This document shows, in pieces, positions 1 to 8,024 of a stretch of 64,000 nt of DNA; within the stretch, counting starts at the first letter, position 1; each line of letters begins with the position of its first letter. Made by a program: the position numbers and the translations under genes. Below the pieces are notes generated by a model. It did no database searches. It was not told where the DNA came from and saw only the letters and a program-made list of their open reading frames with translations. The stretch covers positions 62,001 to 126,000 of the forward strand of contig NZ_JBBHKR010000042.1 in NCBI RefSeq assembly GCF_037389425.1. The letters run 5' to 3'. The DNA is from Stygiolobus sp037389425 (lineage in GTDB: Archaea > Thermoproteota > Thermoprotei_A > Sulfolobales > Sulfolobaceae).

Positions 1-2
1 TT

Positions 3-1418
3 CCACAAACGCCTTATGCACCCAAGGGTATGTTTGACTTCGTAAAAGGCGCAGTAACGTACTATTACCTTAAAGGAGGAGTTGACATACCAGATGATGC
101 TATAGTCGAGCTTTCAGGATGCCATAAATGTGGTTTATGTGATGGTGTTTGCCCTGCTAAAATACCCATATCTTCGCTCTTGGTGAGGCTTAACGGTATA
201 GTTGCTAGGAAGATGCCAGAGGAGCCACCAGTAGACGTTCCGTTACTTCAAGACCCCGAATTGAGATCCGTAAACGATAACTCAAGTGATATAATACTTT
301 GGATTGGAAAGAACTTAGTGGATAATCCAAACGTTGCAATAACTGTGTTGAGGCTTCTAAAGTTAGTAGGAGCTAAAGCTAAGGTAATAGGGACTACTTA
401 CGACAGCGGATTTATGGATTACATAAGCGGTGGTGAAAAGTTAAACGAGAAAATGGAAAAGAACAAGTCAGTGTTAGCATCTGCTGTAGAGGTTATAACT
501 ATAGCACCAGAGGATTATAGAGTATTCTCTGAAGCTTACAAGGATTATTCTAACATGAACAATATGAGAATGGGATTTGAGGTATCTCCCATTGAGTTAA
601 GGCTACTAAAGTCTCTTCCGATAGATGGGAACGGAGAAGAAATTTATCTTCACGCTGCTTGTTTCGCGACCCCGTATGTGGGAGAAGTAATTAAGAGATT
701 GACAGATCTAGGGTTTAGAGTTAGGAAAGTAGAAGGGTGCTCAGGTGCAATACTGGAGAAAAACTTAGGTAAAAGAGCTGATAAAATGGCTAGGGCTTTA
801 GGTGCAAAGTATCCTATGTTAGTAACGTTATGTCCGCTAGCGTCACTTAAATTCAAAGAAAACGGAATACCAGCAAAAACTTTAGTTGAATTTATAGCCG
901 AAAAAGTAGGGCTAACTACAGTAGTAACATCAAGTACAAAAGCTAAGTTAGAATTATCCGACTCAGAAAAACAAGAATTAAGAAACGCTATCACTACATC
1001 GTTATTAAAGAGTCTCTCCAGTAAATCTAGTATTATTGCAGACACAGTCACTTTTACCAGTAGTGGCATAGACGAATATAAGAAGATTATAGAGGATGTG
1101 ATAGTTGAAGCATTAAGTGATGCTGGAGACGGAATAAAAGTTCATATTAAGAAGTTATTAGAAAATAAAAAAGCTCAAGGTGCTACATATGATGATATAG
1201 TGAACTATTTATCAGCACTTATTAGAGAGCTTAGTAATATAATTTCTACAATGCAATTAGATCCAATCATAGGCGTAGTAATAAATCAGGTTAAGGGACT
1301 TACATCAGAGCAGTTTGACGAAGGAGTATTGAGGCAAACTCTGATATTATTAGTGAGAGAGAACGAAAAAGTTATCAAGGAAAGGGCAACAGCACTTACT
1401 GCAGATGCGGTCAGTTGA
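3..1418 (+). CDS. Iron-sulfur protein, HdrD/LutB/GlpC-like (5' end outside window)
   Basis: The reading frame is open to the left edge, so the start lies outside; the first internal ATG is at 30. Counting from it, residues 31-41 form a CxxCxxCxxxCP 4Fe-4S motif. In the HdrC/GlpC/LutB families this is the second of two clusters, preceded by a Pro/Gly-rich linker like the one seen here, so a first cluster probably lies upstream. Further on, CCG-domain-like cysteines (AACFATPY, EGCSG, TLCPLAS) are present but degenerate. The last ~150 residues are helical and look like an added tail. It probably passes electrons in a soluble oxidoreductase complex; the substrate cannot be told. Confidence 0.7.
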   Translation, partial: PQTPYAPKGMFDFVKGAVTYYYLKGGVDIPDDAIVELSGCHKCGLCDGVCPAKIPISSLLVRLNGIVARKMPEEPPVDVPLLQDPELRSVNDNSSDIILWIGKNLVDNPNVAITVLRLLKLVGAKAKVIGTTYDSGFMDYISGGEKLNEKMEKNKSVLASAVEVITIAPEDYRVFSEAYKDYSNMNNMRMGFEVSPIELRLLKSLPIDGNGEEIYLHAACFATPYVGEVIKRLTDLGFRVRKVEGCSGAILEKNLGKRADKMARALGAKYPMLVTLCPLASLKFKENGIPAKTLVEFIAEKVGLTTVVTSSTKAKLELSDSEKQELRNAITTSLLKSLSSKSSIIADTVTFTSSGIDEYKKIIEDVIVEALSDAGDGIKVHIKKLLENKKAQGATYDDIVNYLSALIRELSNIISTMQLDPIIGVVINQVKGLTSEQFDEGVLRQTLILLVRENEKVIKERATALTADAVS

Positions 1419-1461
1419 GGTATTCTCATTCTTTTAAGTTATTTCGAACAAATAGCAAATT

Positions 1462-2295
1462 ATGGTCAAAATTTATTTAGGACCAGCTGGAGTTCCATTA
1501 TCTTCTAAGAAGAGGAGTACCATAGATGGAATAAGAACCGTAAAGGAGTTAGGACTTAATGCTATGGAAGTGGAGTTCGTCCAAGGAGTTAAAATGAAAC
1601 CAGAGGCAGCGGAGGAAGCAGGAAAAGTAGCGGAGGAGTTAGGAGTGAGGCTGTCAGTTCATGCACCTTACTTTATAAATTTGTGTTCTGATGATAAGGA
1701 GAAAGTGAAGGCTTCTAAGGCAAGAATACTAGATACCGCTGATAGAGCTGAGAGGATGAAAGCGGATGCAATTGCTATTCATATAGCGTTCTACGGTAAG
1801 ATGAGTCCAGAAGAATGCTATCAGCAAGTCAAATCCGAATTGGGAGAAGTAGTAGATACAGCAAGGTCTCAAGGCATCAAGAACGTAAAGTTCGGGGTAG
1901 AAACTATGGCAAAAGAGTCCGCCTTCGGAACAATCGACGAGGTAATATCTATATCCAAGGAAGTTAAGGGAGTTATACCTTATATAGATTGGGCTCACAC
2001 TTTTGCCAGACAAGGTGGGAAGATAGATTATAGTGAAATTATAGACAGACTTCAAAAAGAACTTAATCTAACTCATATAAATTCGCATTTTGAGTCTCTC
2101 GTATTTAGGAACGGTAAGTACGTAGATGAGCATTTACCTATTGATACTGAAGCTCCGCCATTCAGGCCCTTAGCTGAGGAACTTCTTAAGAGGGAGAATT
2201 TATCCATTACGTTAATTTGTGAAAGCCCAGAACTAGAGAGAGATGCCTTGAAAATGAAAAAAGTATTAGAAGAGTTAGGTTACAAATTTTCGTGA
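1462..2295 (+). CDS. nfo: Endonuclease IV (AP endonuclease)
   Basis: 277-residue TIM-barrel protein of the AP endonuclease 2 family, which cleaves 5' of abasic sites in base excision repair. All nine residues expected to hold the three zinc ions can be picked out in order: His in VHAPY, His in IHIAF, Glu in GVETM, Asp and His in DWAHT, His in NSHFES, Asp and His in DEHLP, and Glu in ICESP. The length is normal for the family. The start follows an AT-rich leader after the iron-sulfur gene. Its stop codon overlaps the start of the next gene, which suggests co-transcription with the HAD phosphatase. Confidence 0.88.
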   Translation: MVKIYLGPAGVPLSSKKRSTIDGIRTVKELGLNAMEVEFVQGVKMKPEAAEEAGKVAEELGVRLSVHAPYFINLCSDDKEKVKASKARILDTADRAERMKADAIAIHIAFYGKMSPEECYQQVKSELGEVVDTARSQGIKNVKFGVETMAKESAFGTIDEVISISKEVKGVIPYIDWAHTFARQGGKIDYSEIIDRLQKELNLTHINSHFESLVFRNGKYVDEHLPIDTEAPPFRPLAEELLKRENLSITLICESPELERDALKMKKVLEELGYKFS

Positions 2296-2957
2296 TGGCA
2301 TATCTTTTCGTATCGGATTACGATAGGACGTTAGCAGATGAAAAAGACGGTTTTGTGATAAGGGAGAATCTAGCGGAGTTCATAAACCATTTCTCATCTA
2401 AGTATCCCTTTTTTGTAGTTACCGGAAGAGAAAGAAGGTTCATAAGCAGGCTTGCTCCTACTCTAAAGCCCACGGGTTGGGTTCTGGAGAACGGTGCAAT
2501 AATACTTTATGGTGGAAAAACTTATATTAACGCACCAAAAAATTGGGCTGAAATCAGAAAAGAAATAATTAAAAGATTAGAAGAGAAGGAGATTAAGTAT
2601 AGTGTAGGAGAGGTAATTGTATATGTTAATAATATTGATAGTTCCTCTCTTGACTTACATCTGGAGGGCGCAAAAGTAGAATGGAATAGAAACGATGCAA
2701 TGATATTACCTAAGGATGTCGACAAGGGTAGAGGAGTTTTATTTATTAAAAACCTCCTCAACTTTAAAGGCAAGGTCATAGCTTTAGGAGATAGTCAAAA
2801 TGATATCCCGTTGTTTAGAGTTGCCGATGTAAAAGTCGCCGTAAGTAATGCGTTACCAGAAATTAAGGAGATAGCGGATGTAGTTCTTGATAAACCAAAC
2901 GGGCAGGGGATAATTGATTTTCTGAGCAAAATTTTATCCGGTGAGATTTTCCTTTAA
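2295..2957 (+). CDS. Phosphoglycolate phosphatase-like HAD hydrolase
   Basis: About 220 residues with all HAD signatures: nucleophile motif DYDRTL near the N-terminus (both Asp present), VTGRE for motif II, a Lys in DKGRG and GDSQND for motif IV. The small cap and length match the archaeal phosphoglycolate phosphatase family (Cof-like HAD-IIB), which removes phosphate from 2-phosphoglycolate formed, for example, during repair of oxidised DNA ends. It begins at ATG 2295 (TGATG overlap with the nfo stop); a GTG at 2292 is an alternative. Coupling to an AP endonuclease makes a DNA-repair salvage role plausible. Its 3' end overlaps the convergent methylase gene by 24 nt. Confidence 0.75.
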   Translation: MAYLFVSDYDRTLADEKDGFVIRENLAEFINHFSSKYPFFVVTGRERRFISRLAPTLKPTGWVLENGAIILYGGKTYINAPKNWAEIRKEIIKRLEEKEIKYSVGEVIVYVNNIDSSSLDLHLEGAKVEWNRNDAMILPKDVDKGRGVLFIKNLLNFKGKVIALGDSQNDIPLFRVADVKVAVSNALPEIKEIADVVLDKPNGQGIIDFLSKILSGEIFL

Positions 2958-3566
2958 AAGATAAAGATCGACAGAAAATTTGTGAGATCTTTCTTTGTGC
3001 CACGGATAATAAGGCTTTAGATCATATCTTGAGGTGATAACTTCTACAGTATAGTTCTCAGTCTCAGCTATTCTTCTAATTATCTGACTACTTTTAGGGT
3101 TAGACTTATGAATGGTGTATACTACTTTACCTATTTCTAGGGCTTTTTTCAAGAATAAGATATCCGCACCTTTGTTAACTACTCCGAATGGCGGGTTCTG
3201 AATTACGGTATCTATCTTGCGAGACAATTTTAGATGCGCCACATCAGCTATTATCGGTTCAAAGTCCAACATGTTTTCTCGGAAAAATTCTTTCGCTACG
3301 TAAATTGAGTTGTCGTCAATTTCGATGCACAAGCAGTAGGCACCAAGGATAGATGCTCCAGCACAAAGTCTACCGGTACCACAACCTAAATCGGCTACGA
3401 GCTTGTTCTTTTTTATATCACCCCTTAAATATGCAGTCCAGAGTAATGTAGATGCGAGGTTAGATGGTGTAAGATATTGTTCTAACTCATAATTAGGATT
3501 AGGATGTGGAGGAACTCGTTCTAGAAAAATTTCTAGTTGTTTTTTATTAATTTTAGTGCTTGTAAT
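2934..3566 (-). CDS. METTL5-like N6-adenine RNA methyltransferase, apparent ATT start
   Basis: Class I SAM methyltransferase of the METTL5/PRMT-like archaeal family, about 210 residues. The N-terminus (QLEIFLERVPPHPNP, then YELEQYLTP) and the SAM motif DLGCGTGRL lie upstream of the first canonical start codon (TTG at 3332), so they must be translated. The catalytic motif is NPPFG. The open frame reaches back to a stop at 3582-3584 and contains no ATG, GTG or TTG before the conserved region. An ATT at 3564-3566 follows a GGTGA Shine-Dalgarno-like site at 3574-3578 with 7 nt between; a second ATT is at 3549-3551. The gene overlaps the upstream HAD gene by 34 nt. By family it should modify rRNA; the exact site is unknown. 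Confidence 0.75.
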   Translation of the reverse strand: MTSTKINKKQLEIFLERVPPHPNPNYELEQYLTPSNLASTLLWTAYLRGDIKKNKLVADLGCGTGRLCAGASILGAYCLCIEIDDNSIYVAKEFFRENMLDFEPIIADVAHLKLSRKIDTVIQNPPFGVVNKGADILFLKKALEIGKVVYTIHKSNPKSSQIIRRIAETENYTVEVITSRYDLKPYYPWHKERSHKFSVDLYLLKENLTG

Positions 3567-4192
3567 AGGTTTTTCACCTTGTTAGCCTTTATATCATCAT
3601 AAAAGTTGTATCTATCTAAGAGTAATGGGTTAATTCCAGCCCTTAAAGCTCCTACGTAGTCTATTTCGTATATGTCTCCTATATGGAAGATGGGGATTCC
3701 GTATTTCTCTTTAGCTATTCTGAAAATTCTCGGGTGGGGCTTCATAATTCCTAGATCACATGATGCGATTATGTCGTCAAGATAATTTATTAGTCCTAAA
3801 TCATCCACTATCCTATATACGCTACGAGTAGCATTTGTAATCATTATTATTTTATATCCGTCCTTTTTTAGCTCATTAAGAAACGGTTTCACGTCATCAA
3901 ATAGTTCCCAGTGTCCCGAGAGCAAGGTGAGGTTTTTTAGTTGCTCCAACAAGCATTTTTTAGGTGAGATTTTCAGCTCGTATAATACTTCTCTGAAATT
4001 AAGTTCACTTAAACCGCCAAGTACTGGATCTGGAAAATGTTCTCTGCCTAATTGCTTAGATACTGCACGAAAAACTTGTTTCTCCGTCACTTTATATCCT
4101 TTCTTAACTAGAAATTCATAGAGCGGTTGATGAAATTTTGGAATAAAACTTACTAACGTTTCTCCCATGTCTACGAAAACGACCTTGCTCAT
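3533..4192 (-). CDS. HAD-superfamily hydrolase (HAD-IA type)
   Basis: 219 residues with the HAD order: DMGET at residues 8-12 (nucleophile Asp), a helical cap, MITNAT for motif II, Lys in IMKPHPRIF, and IGDIYEIDYVGA for motif IV. The second acidic residue of the usual DxD is Gly here, so the general acid is missing or supplied otherwise; this also occurs in other family members, so activity is not excluded. Substrate unknown. The start ATG overlaps the stop of the upstream zinc-ribbon regulator (ATGA), pointing to one operon with it and with the methylase downstream. Confidence 0.75.
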   Translation of the reverse strand: MSKVVFVDMGETLVSFIPKFHQPLYEFLVKKGYKVTEKQVFRAVSKQLGREHFPDPVLGGLSELNFREVLYELKISPKKCLLEQLKNLTLLSGHWELFDDVKPFLNELKKDGYKIIMITNATRSVYRIVDDLGLINYLDDIIASCDLGIMKPHPRIFRIAKEKYGIPIFHIGDIYEIDYVGALRAGINPLLLDRYNFYDDIKANKVKNLLQALKLIKNN

Positions 4193-4509
4193 TTTCTATC
4201 CCGTCCTCTAACTAGGAATTTGGGAGGTTCAATGTCTTCACTTTTACATCTCGGGCATTTACTTGGTTTCTTTGGCTTTTCCAAGTTGAACGTATACCCG
4301 CACCTCCTACACTTTGGTAAGTACACTATTAACTTCATATCCTTTCTCTTAAGGGATTTAGCTATATGTAATAAGTGTTCGTATACTAACTTTTCGCTTT
4401 CTATTCCTAATCTCTCTTTAATCTCTTTTGCCGTTAACGGTGAATCTGCGTATTTAAGAAGTATTACTATCTTCTCCCTTGTTGTTAAAAAGTCGAAATC
4501 GGTAAACAT
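4189..4509 (-). CDS. Winged-helix plus zinc-ribbon transcriptional regulator
   Basis: 106 residues. The first ~65 form a predicted winged helix-turn-helix (TTREKIVILLKY, then LTAKEIKERLGI). The C-terminal part carries CRRCGYTF and CPRCKSED, two CxxC pairs of a rubredoxin-like zinc ribbon. This matches a small archaeal family of predicted regulators with HTH and Zn ribbon. It sits 3 nt after the CobT-like gene and overlaps the HAD gene by 4 nt, so the set 5550-2934 is probably one minus-strand operon. The target genes are unknown. Confidence 0.7.
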   Translation of the reverse strand: MFTDFDFLTTREKIVILLKYADSPLTAKEIKERLGIESEKLVYEHLLHIAKSLKRKDMKLIVYLPKCRRCGYTFNLEKPKKPSKCPRCKSEDIEPPKFLVRGRDRK

Positions 4510-4512
4510 TAC

Positions 4513-5550
4513 TTAACTAATATTGACTAACTGTGAATATATTTCTTCTACTTTCTTTAATATGTCATTAGGTGTATAATCGTTTGCAAGTGCTAAGGTT
4601 GACGCACCTCCAGCTCCCACCCCTTCTTTAACGTAACCGCGTTCGTAGACCTTTAGTCCTTCATACTTTGAGGAGGAAAAGTCCAGCATAGACGCTACAA
4701 CCGAGACTCCCACTTGTTCAGCCAGGTATTTAATGTCTGAAGAAGGATCCTCTACGATCCATCTTGTTGTGGCAATTGTTACATTACTTAACGTCTCTTT
4801 ACTTAATTCTTTGATTATTGCTGAGGCTGCAGTCATTTGCGTACCACCAGCGAGTATAACTTCCTTCTTAAATCCTATACTCAAACCGGCTACAGCTATC
4901 AACATAGGGTCAGACAATTTACTAATCTTTCCTAGAGTATCCGTAGGCAAGTCTCTTAATGCCTCCATAACTATTTTCCTTTTTAATTCTTTAGGATTTT
5001 GGGGAGATGCGGAACTTATCTTATCAAATGCGTCGTATCCTAGTCCCGCTAACACTGCCATAGCCGTGGTTGTTCCTGCAGGGATTGACTCCCCGATAAC
5101 AAGAAGGTCATAAGACTTTGATAACTCTTCACTTATGATCATACTGTTTTCAAGTATTCTCTGAGCAACCTCTGTCCTTAAAGATCCTTTTCTTATGTCC
5201 CCGCCTGGCTCTCCCCCTATATCAATCACTGGGAGTTTTGGTATTACTCTACTTCCAGCATTCACAACTAATTTAGGTATTTTCAATAATTCAAGTGCTG
5301 CTCTCGTTATAATTGCTGGTGTTGGAATACCGTCTGGAGTGACTGGTATAGTATTTATGGATTTACACTTACCCAAAATTAAAAACTCTGCATCAGCTGC
5401 TGGAGTAAAGTGGGTGAGTTCGGGTGTCGCCCCAGCTACTGTTATCCCCGGTATCAAGCTCATGTCTGTTGTGGCAATTACTAGGACAAATAGCGTTTTT
5501 TTCTTCTTAATGTCTTTTAACTTTCCCACTATTTCCTTTATGTATTGCAT
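4513..5550 (-). CDS. CobT-like nicotinate-nucleotide phosphoribosyltransferase family protein (UPF0284)
   Basis: 345 residues, resembling the archaeal branch (UPF0284) of nicotinate-nucleotide:dimethylbenzimidazole phosphoribosyltransferase. Typical stretches are the Gly/Pro-rich GGEPGGDIRKG, the GESIPAGTTTAMA loop and the C-terminal GAGGASTLAL. By family it would activate the lower-ligand base of cobamides. That fits an organism using B12 in methylmalonyl-CoA mutase, whose cobalamin subunit lies at 44881. The precise base and substrate in this branch are not settled by the sequence. It is the first gene of the minus-strand operon and is divergent from the gene at 5588 with only 37 nt between. 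Confidence 0.75.
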   Translation of the reverse strand: MQYIKEIVGKLKDIKKKKTLFVLVIATTDMSLIPGITVAGATPELTHFTPAADAEFLILGKCKSINTIPVTPDGIPTPAIITRAALELLKIPKLVVNAGSRVIPKLPVIDIGGEPGGDIRKGSLRTEVAQRILENSMIISEELSKSYDLLVIGESIPAGTTTAMAVLAGLGYDAFDKISSASPQNPKELKRKIVMEALRDLPTDTLGKISKLSDPMLIAVAGLSIGFKKEVILAGGTQMTAASAIIKELSKETLSNVTIATTRWIVEDPSSDIKYLAEQVGVSVVASMLDFSSSKYEGLKVYERGYVKEGVGAGGASTLALANDYTPNDILKKVEEIYSQLVNIS

Positions 5551-5587
5551 AATTGATTTTTTGGTGACTTTTCCGAATTTTAATTTG

Positions 5588-5953
5588 ATGGAGAATTTTT
5601 GGATGTACTACAGAGGTATTGAGAAAGGCACTAAAGTTACTTACGATGAGTTTATTTTAGATCGCTCACTAAAATCGGAGGTATTAAATTCTATAAAGAA
5701 TATGTATAACTTAATTAGACAAGAAGTTAATAAAAGGTTCGGAATAGGGGAAAACAGATTAAGTGAGGTTATCTGGGAATTGGCAAAGAGGAAGATTATA
5801 AAATCTGAATTAATTCAAGAATATTTAGATGTCTTAGAAGCTATTGAAAAAATAGACATGATAGATGATTTTACTATATACACTATGCTTGTTAGAATTA
5901 TGGAAGATTTAGAAGAATTATATTTTTCAGTAATAAAGTTTAAAACTGACTAA
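5588..5953 (+). CDS. Hypothetical small helical protein
   Basis: 121 residues from ATG 5588. The frame stays open upstream to 5195, but that part is antisense to the CobT-like gene and is not credible. The protein is charged and almost wholly helical, with no cysteine motif, signal or membrane segment. Family not recognised. It stands alone between the divergent CobT-like gene and nadA. Confidence 0.55.
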   Translation: MENFWMYYRGIEKGTKVTYDEFILDRSLKSEVLNSIKNMYNLIRQEVNKRFGIGENRLSEVIWELAKRKIIKSELIQEYLDVLEAIEKIDMIDDFTIYTMLVRIMEDLEELYFSVIKFKTD

Positions 5954-6000
5954 TTCACAGAACACATGTTCGAGGGATAATATCTGCTCAGTCCAATATC

Positions 6001-6925
6001 ATGATCGAAATAAAGAAACTAAAAAGGGAAAAGAACGCTATTATACTCGGACATAATTACATGGATTATGGTGTTCAGTTAGTCTCGGATTTTACAGGTG
6101 ACTCTTACGACTTAGCAGTGAAGGCTATGAAAACTAATGCAAAAACGATAGTATTTGCTGGAGTTTATTTTATGGCTGAACAAGCTGCTGCATTGAATCC
6201 GGATAAAAAAGTACTATCACCCGATCCGAATGCTGGTTGTTCGTTGTCAGATTCTCTAGACGTAGGTACATTAAAGAAATATAAAGAGATTTATCAAGAC
6301 GCTCCAGTAGTGTTGTATATAAACACGAGTATATACACTAAAGCATTCGCTGACTATATAGTAACTTCCTCTACTGCAGTTAAAGTCGTAAGTAAACTCG
6401 ACGCTAAGAACATAATTTTCGGTCCAGATGCAAATCTAGCTAACTATGTAGAGCACAAAACCGGTAAGAAATTAATTAAAGTCCCTCCTAACGGAAGATG
6501 TATAGTTCATGCAAATTATACCAAAGCAGTTAATATCGATAGCAAGGAAGAAATATCCTAATGCACTTCTTATGGCTCACCCAGAAAGCCCGTTAGAGAT
6601 TCTTGAGGCAGCTGACTTTGTTGGATCTACTAATCAAATGATAAAATTCGCTAAGGAAAGCCCTAACAAAGAATTCATTGTAGCTACGGAACTGGGAATG
6701 ATAAATGCATTAAAAATTCAAGTTCCAGATAAGGTATTTTATCCTTTAGTAACCACTGAAGCTTGCGGATGTGCAAGATGCCCTTACATGGCAATGATAA
6801 CTTTGGAAAAGATTAAGAGATCCCTAGAAGAAGAAGTTTATGAGGTAAAGGTACCTAAGGATGTTGCTGAGAAAGCTAAAGAGGCTTTCGAAAGAACCAT
6901 TAAGATTCTCGGAGATAATAAATAA
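6001..6925 (+). pseudogene. nadA: Quinolinate synthase A, split by a +1 frameshift
   Basis: NadA condenses iminoaspartate with dihydroxyacetone phosphate to quinolinate in de novo NAD synthesis, using a 4Fe-4S cluster. Frame 1 (6001-6561) gives the N-terminal ~175 residues, with the cluster Cys in PNAGCSL and GRCIVHANY, then runs into a stop. Frame 2 (6509-6925) carries the rest (KKYPNALLMAHPES, then TEACGCARCPYM with the third Cys). Reading frame 1 to 6525, skipping G6526 and resuming at 6527 rejoins both halves as NYTKQLISIARKKYP and gives about 307 residues, normal for NadA. It is either a sequencing error, a recent inactivating indel, or (less likely) recoding. The 3' end overlaps the convergent gene by 26 nt. 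Confidence 0.85.
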
Positions 6926-8024
6926 TATAGTCTATCGCAGATTCTATCTCTTCTAATGTATTGTAGAAATGAGTAGATATTCTTATCCCTTCCCCTCTAG
7001 GTGACACGATAATTTTTTTTCTGAGTAAATATTCTGAAGCTTTCCTAGGATTCTTTATCTTGATTACTACTATTCCTGCTTTTTTATTTTCTGGAGTTAT
7101 AACCTCCAGACCTCTTTCATTAGCTATCTTTATTACGTAGCTAGATAGGTACTGTATTCTTCCAAATATTTCATCTCTGTGTTGGTAAATAATCTCACAT
7201 GATTTGGCAAGACCTAAATTTGACGCAACATCTATAGTTCCTATCTCGAATCGTCTAGGACCTTTTTCTAGCTCAAACTTTTCTGGGTTAAACTCTAAGA
7301 AATTAGATGCACTTTTCCAGCCATAAAACGGTGGATCTTCTAATAGTCCTTCTTTAACATACATGAAGCCTGAACCTTGGGGACTCATTAGCCATTTATA
7401 CCCACCAGCAACGGCGAAGTCTACATCAAACTTTTTTAAATCTACTTCAGTAGCTCCAGCACTTTGAATTACATCCAATAATACATATGCTCCTACTTGT
7501 TTAGCCTCTTTAACTATTCTACTTACATCGACTTTTACACCCGTGCTAAAACTAACGTGACTTAAGCTAATAAGTTTGGTATTTTTATCTACTCTTGAGA
7601 GTATATCATCCTCTATTTTTTCCGGGGATACTTTAGCTATTCTTAGCTCGATTTTCTTATTCTTAACTAACTTAAGAAAAGGATAAACTGTTGCTGGAAA
7701 TTCAACATTATCTGTAACTACGTTTTCACCTTGCTTAAAGGCTAAACCGTGAGCTATTACATTAATCCCATAGGAAGTGTTAGGTATTAAAGAGATTTCC
7801 TCACTTTTTGCATTTACTAGTTTACCTATTTTCTCTCTTATGTGATAAAAGTCGTCGGCTTCCTGTTCGTTAACTGCTATCGTCCCCTTAGTCATAACAC
7901 TTATCAGATATTTGTTAACTTCGAGGTAGACAGAAAGAGGGGTAGGAGATATGGCAGCGTGATTAAGGTATATGTAATGTTGAGTTAAAGGAACTTCATT
8001 TCTAAAGTCTTCAATAAAGCCCAC
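6900..8024 (-). CDS. Class V aminotransferase, cysteine desulfurase/selenocysteine lyase-like
   Basis: 374-residue PLP enzyme of fold type I. The PLP lysine is in the motif AGGYKWLMSPQG and the phosphate-binding region is near NTSYGIN. The overall pattern (YLNHAAISP start, VLLDVIQSAGATEVDL) is that of SufS/isopenicillin-N-epimerase-like class V aminotransferases. It may supply sulfur for Fe-S or thiolation chemistry, but the family also holds epimerases and kynureninase-like enzymes, and a catalytic cysteine loop is not obvious. It overlaps the upstream acyl-CoA synthetase gene by 14 nt. Whether it serves the Fe-S enzyme NadA, encoded convergently, is only a guess. Confidence 0.7.
   Translation of the reverse strand: MGFIEDFRNEVPLTQHYIYLNHAAISPTPLSVYLEVNKYLISVMTKGTIAVNEQEADDFYHIREKIGKLVNAKSEEISLIPNTSYGINVIAHGLAFKQGENVVTDNVEFPATVYPFLKLVKNKKIELRIAKVSPEKIEDDILSRVDKNTKLISLSHVSFSTGVKVDVSRIVKEAKQVGAYVLLDVIQSAGATEVDLKKFDVDFAVAGGYKWLMSPQGSGFMYVKEGLLEDPPFYGWKSASNFLEFNPEKFELEKGPRRFEIGTIDVASNLGLAKSCEIIYQHRDEIFGRIQYLSSYVIKIANERGLEVITPENKKAGIVVIKIKNPRKASEYLLRKKIIVSPRGEGIRISTHFYNTLEEIESAIDYIIYYLRES

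Noticed and set aside
2934..3332. Methylase starting at TTG 3332 (132 residues)
   Set aside because: It would lack the SAM-binding motif DLGCGTGRL and the conserved N-terminus, which are encoded immediately upstream in the same frame.
4733..5113. Open frames antisense to known genes (for example here, 650-1069, 26101-26406, 33162-33431, 60140-60880)
   Set aside because: They mirror genes with clear family motifs and show low-complexity Ser/Leu/Phe composition typical of antisense shadows.
5195..5587. N-terminal extension of the gene at 5588
   Set aside because: Lies antisense within the CobT-like gene and has the composition of an antisense shadow; ATG 5588 gives a compact protein.
6500..6561. 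Programmed frameshifting in nadA
   Set aside because: No slippery heptamer, rare-codon pause or stem structure seen at the junction; kept only as a remote possibility.
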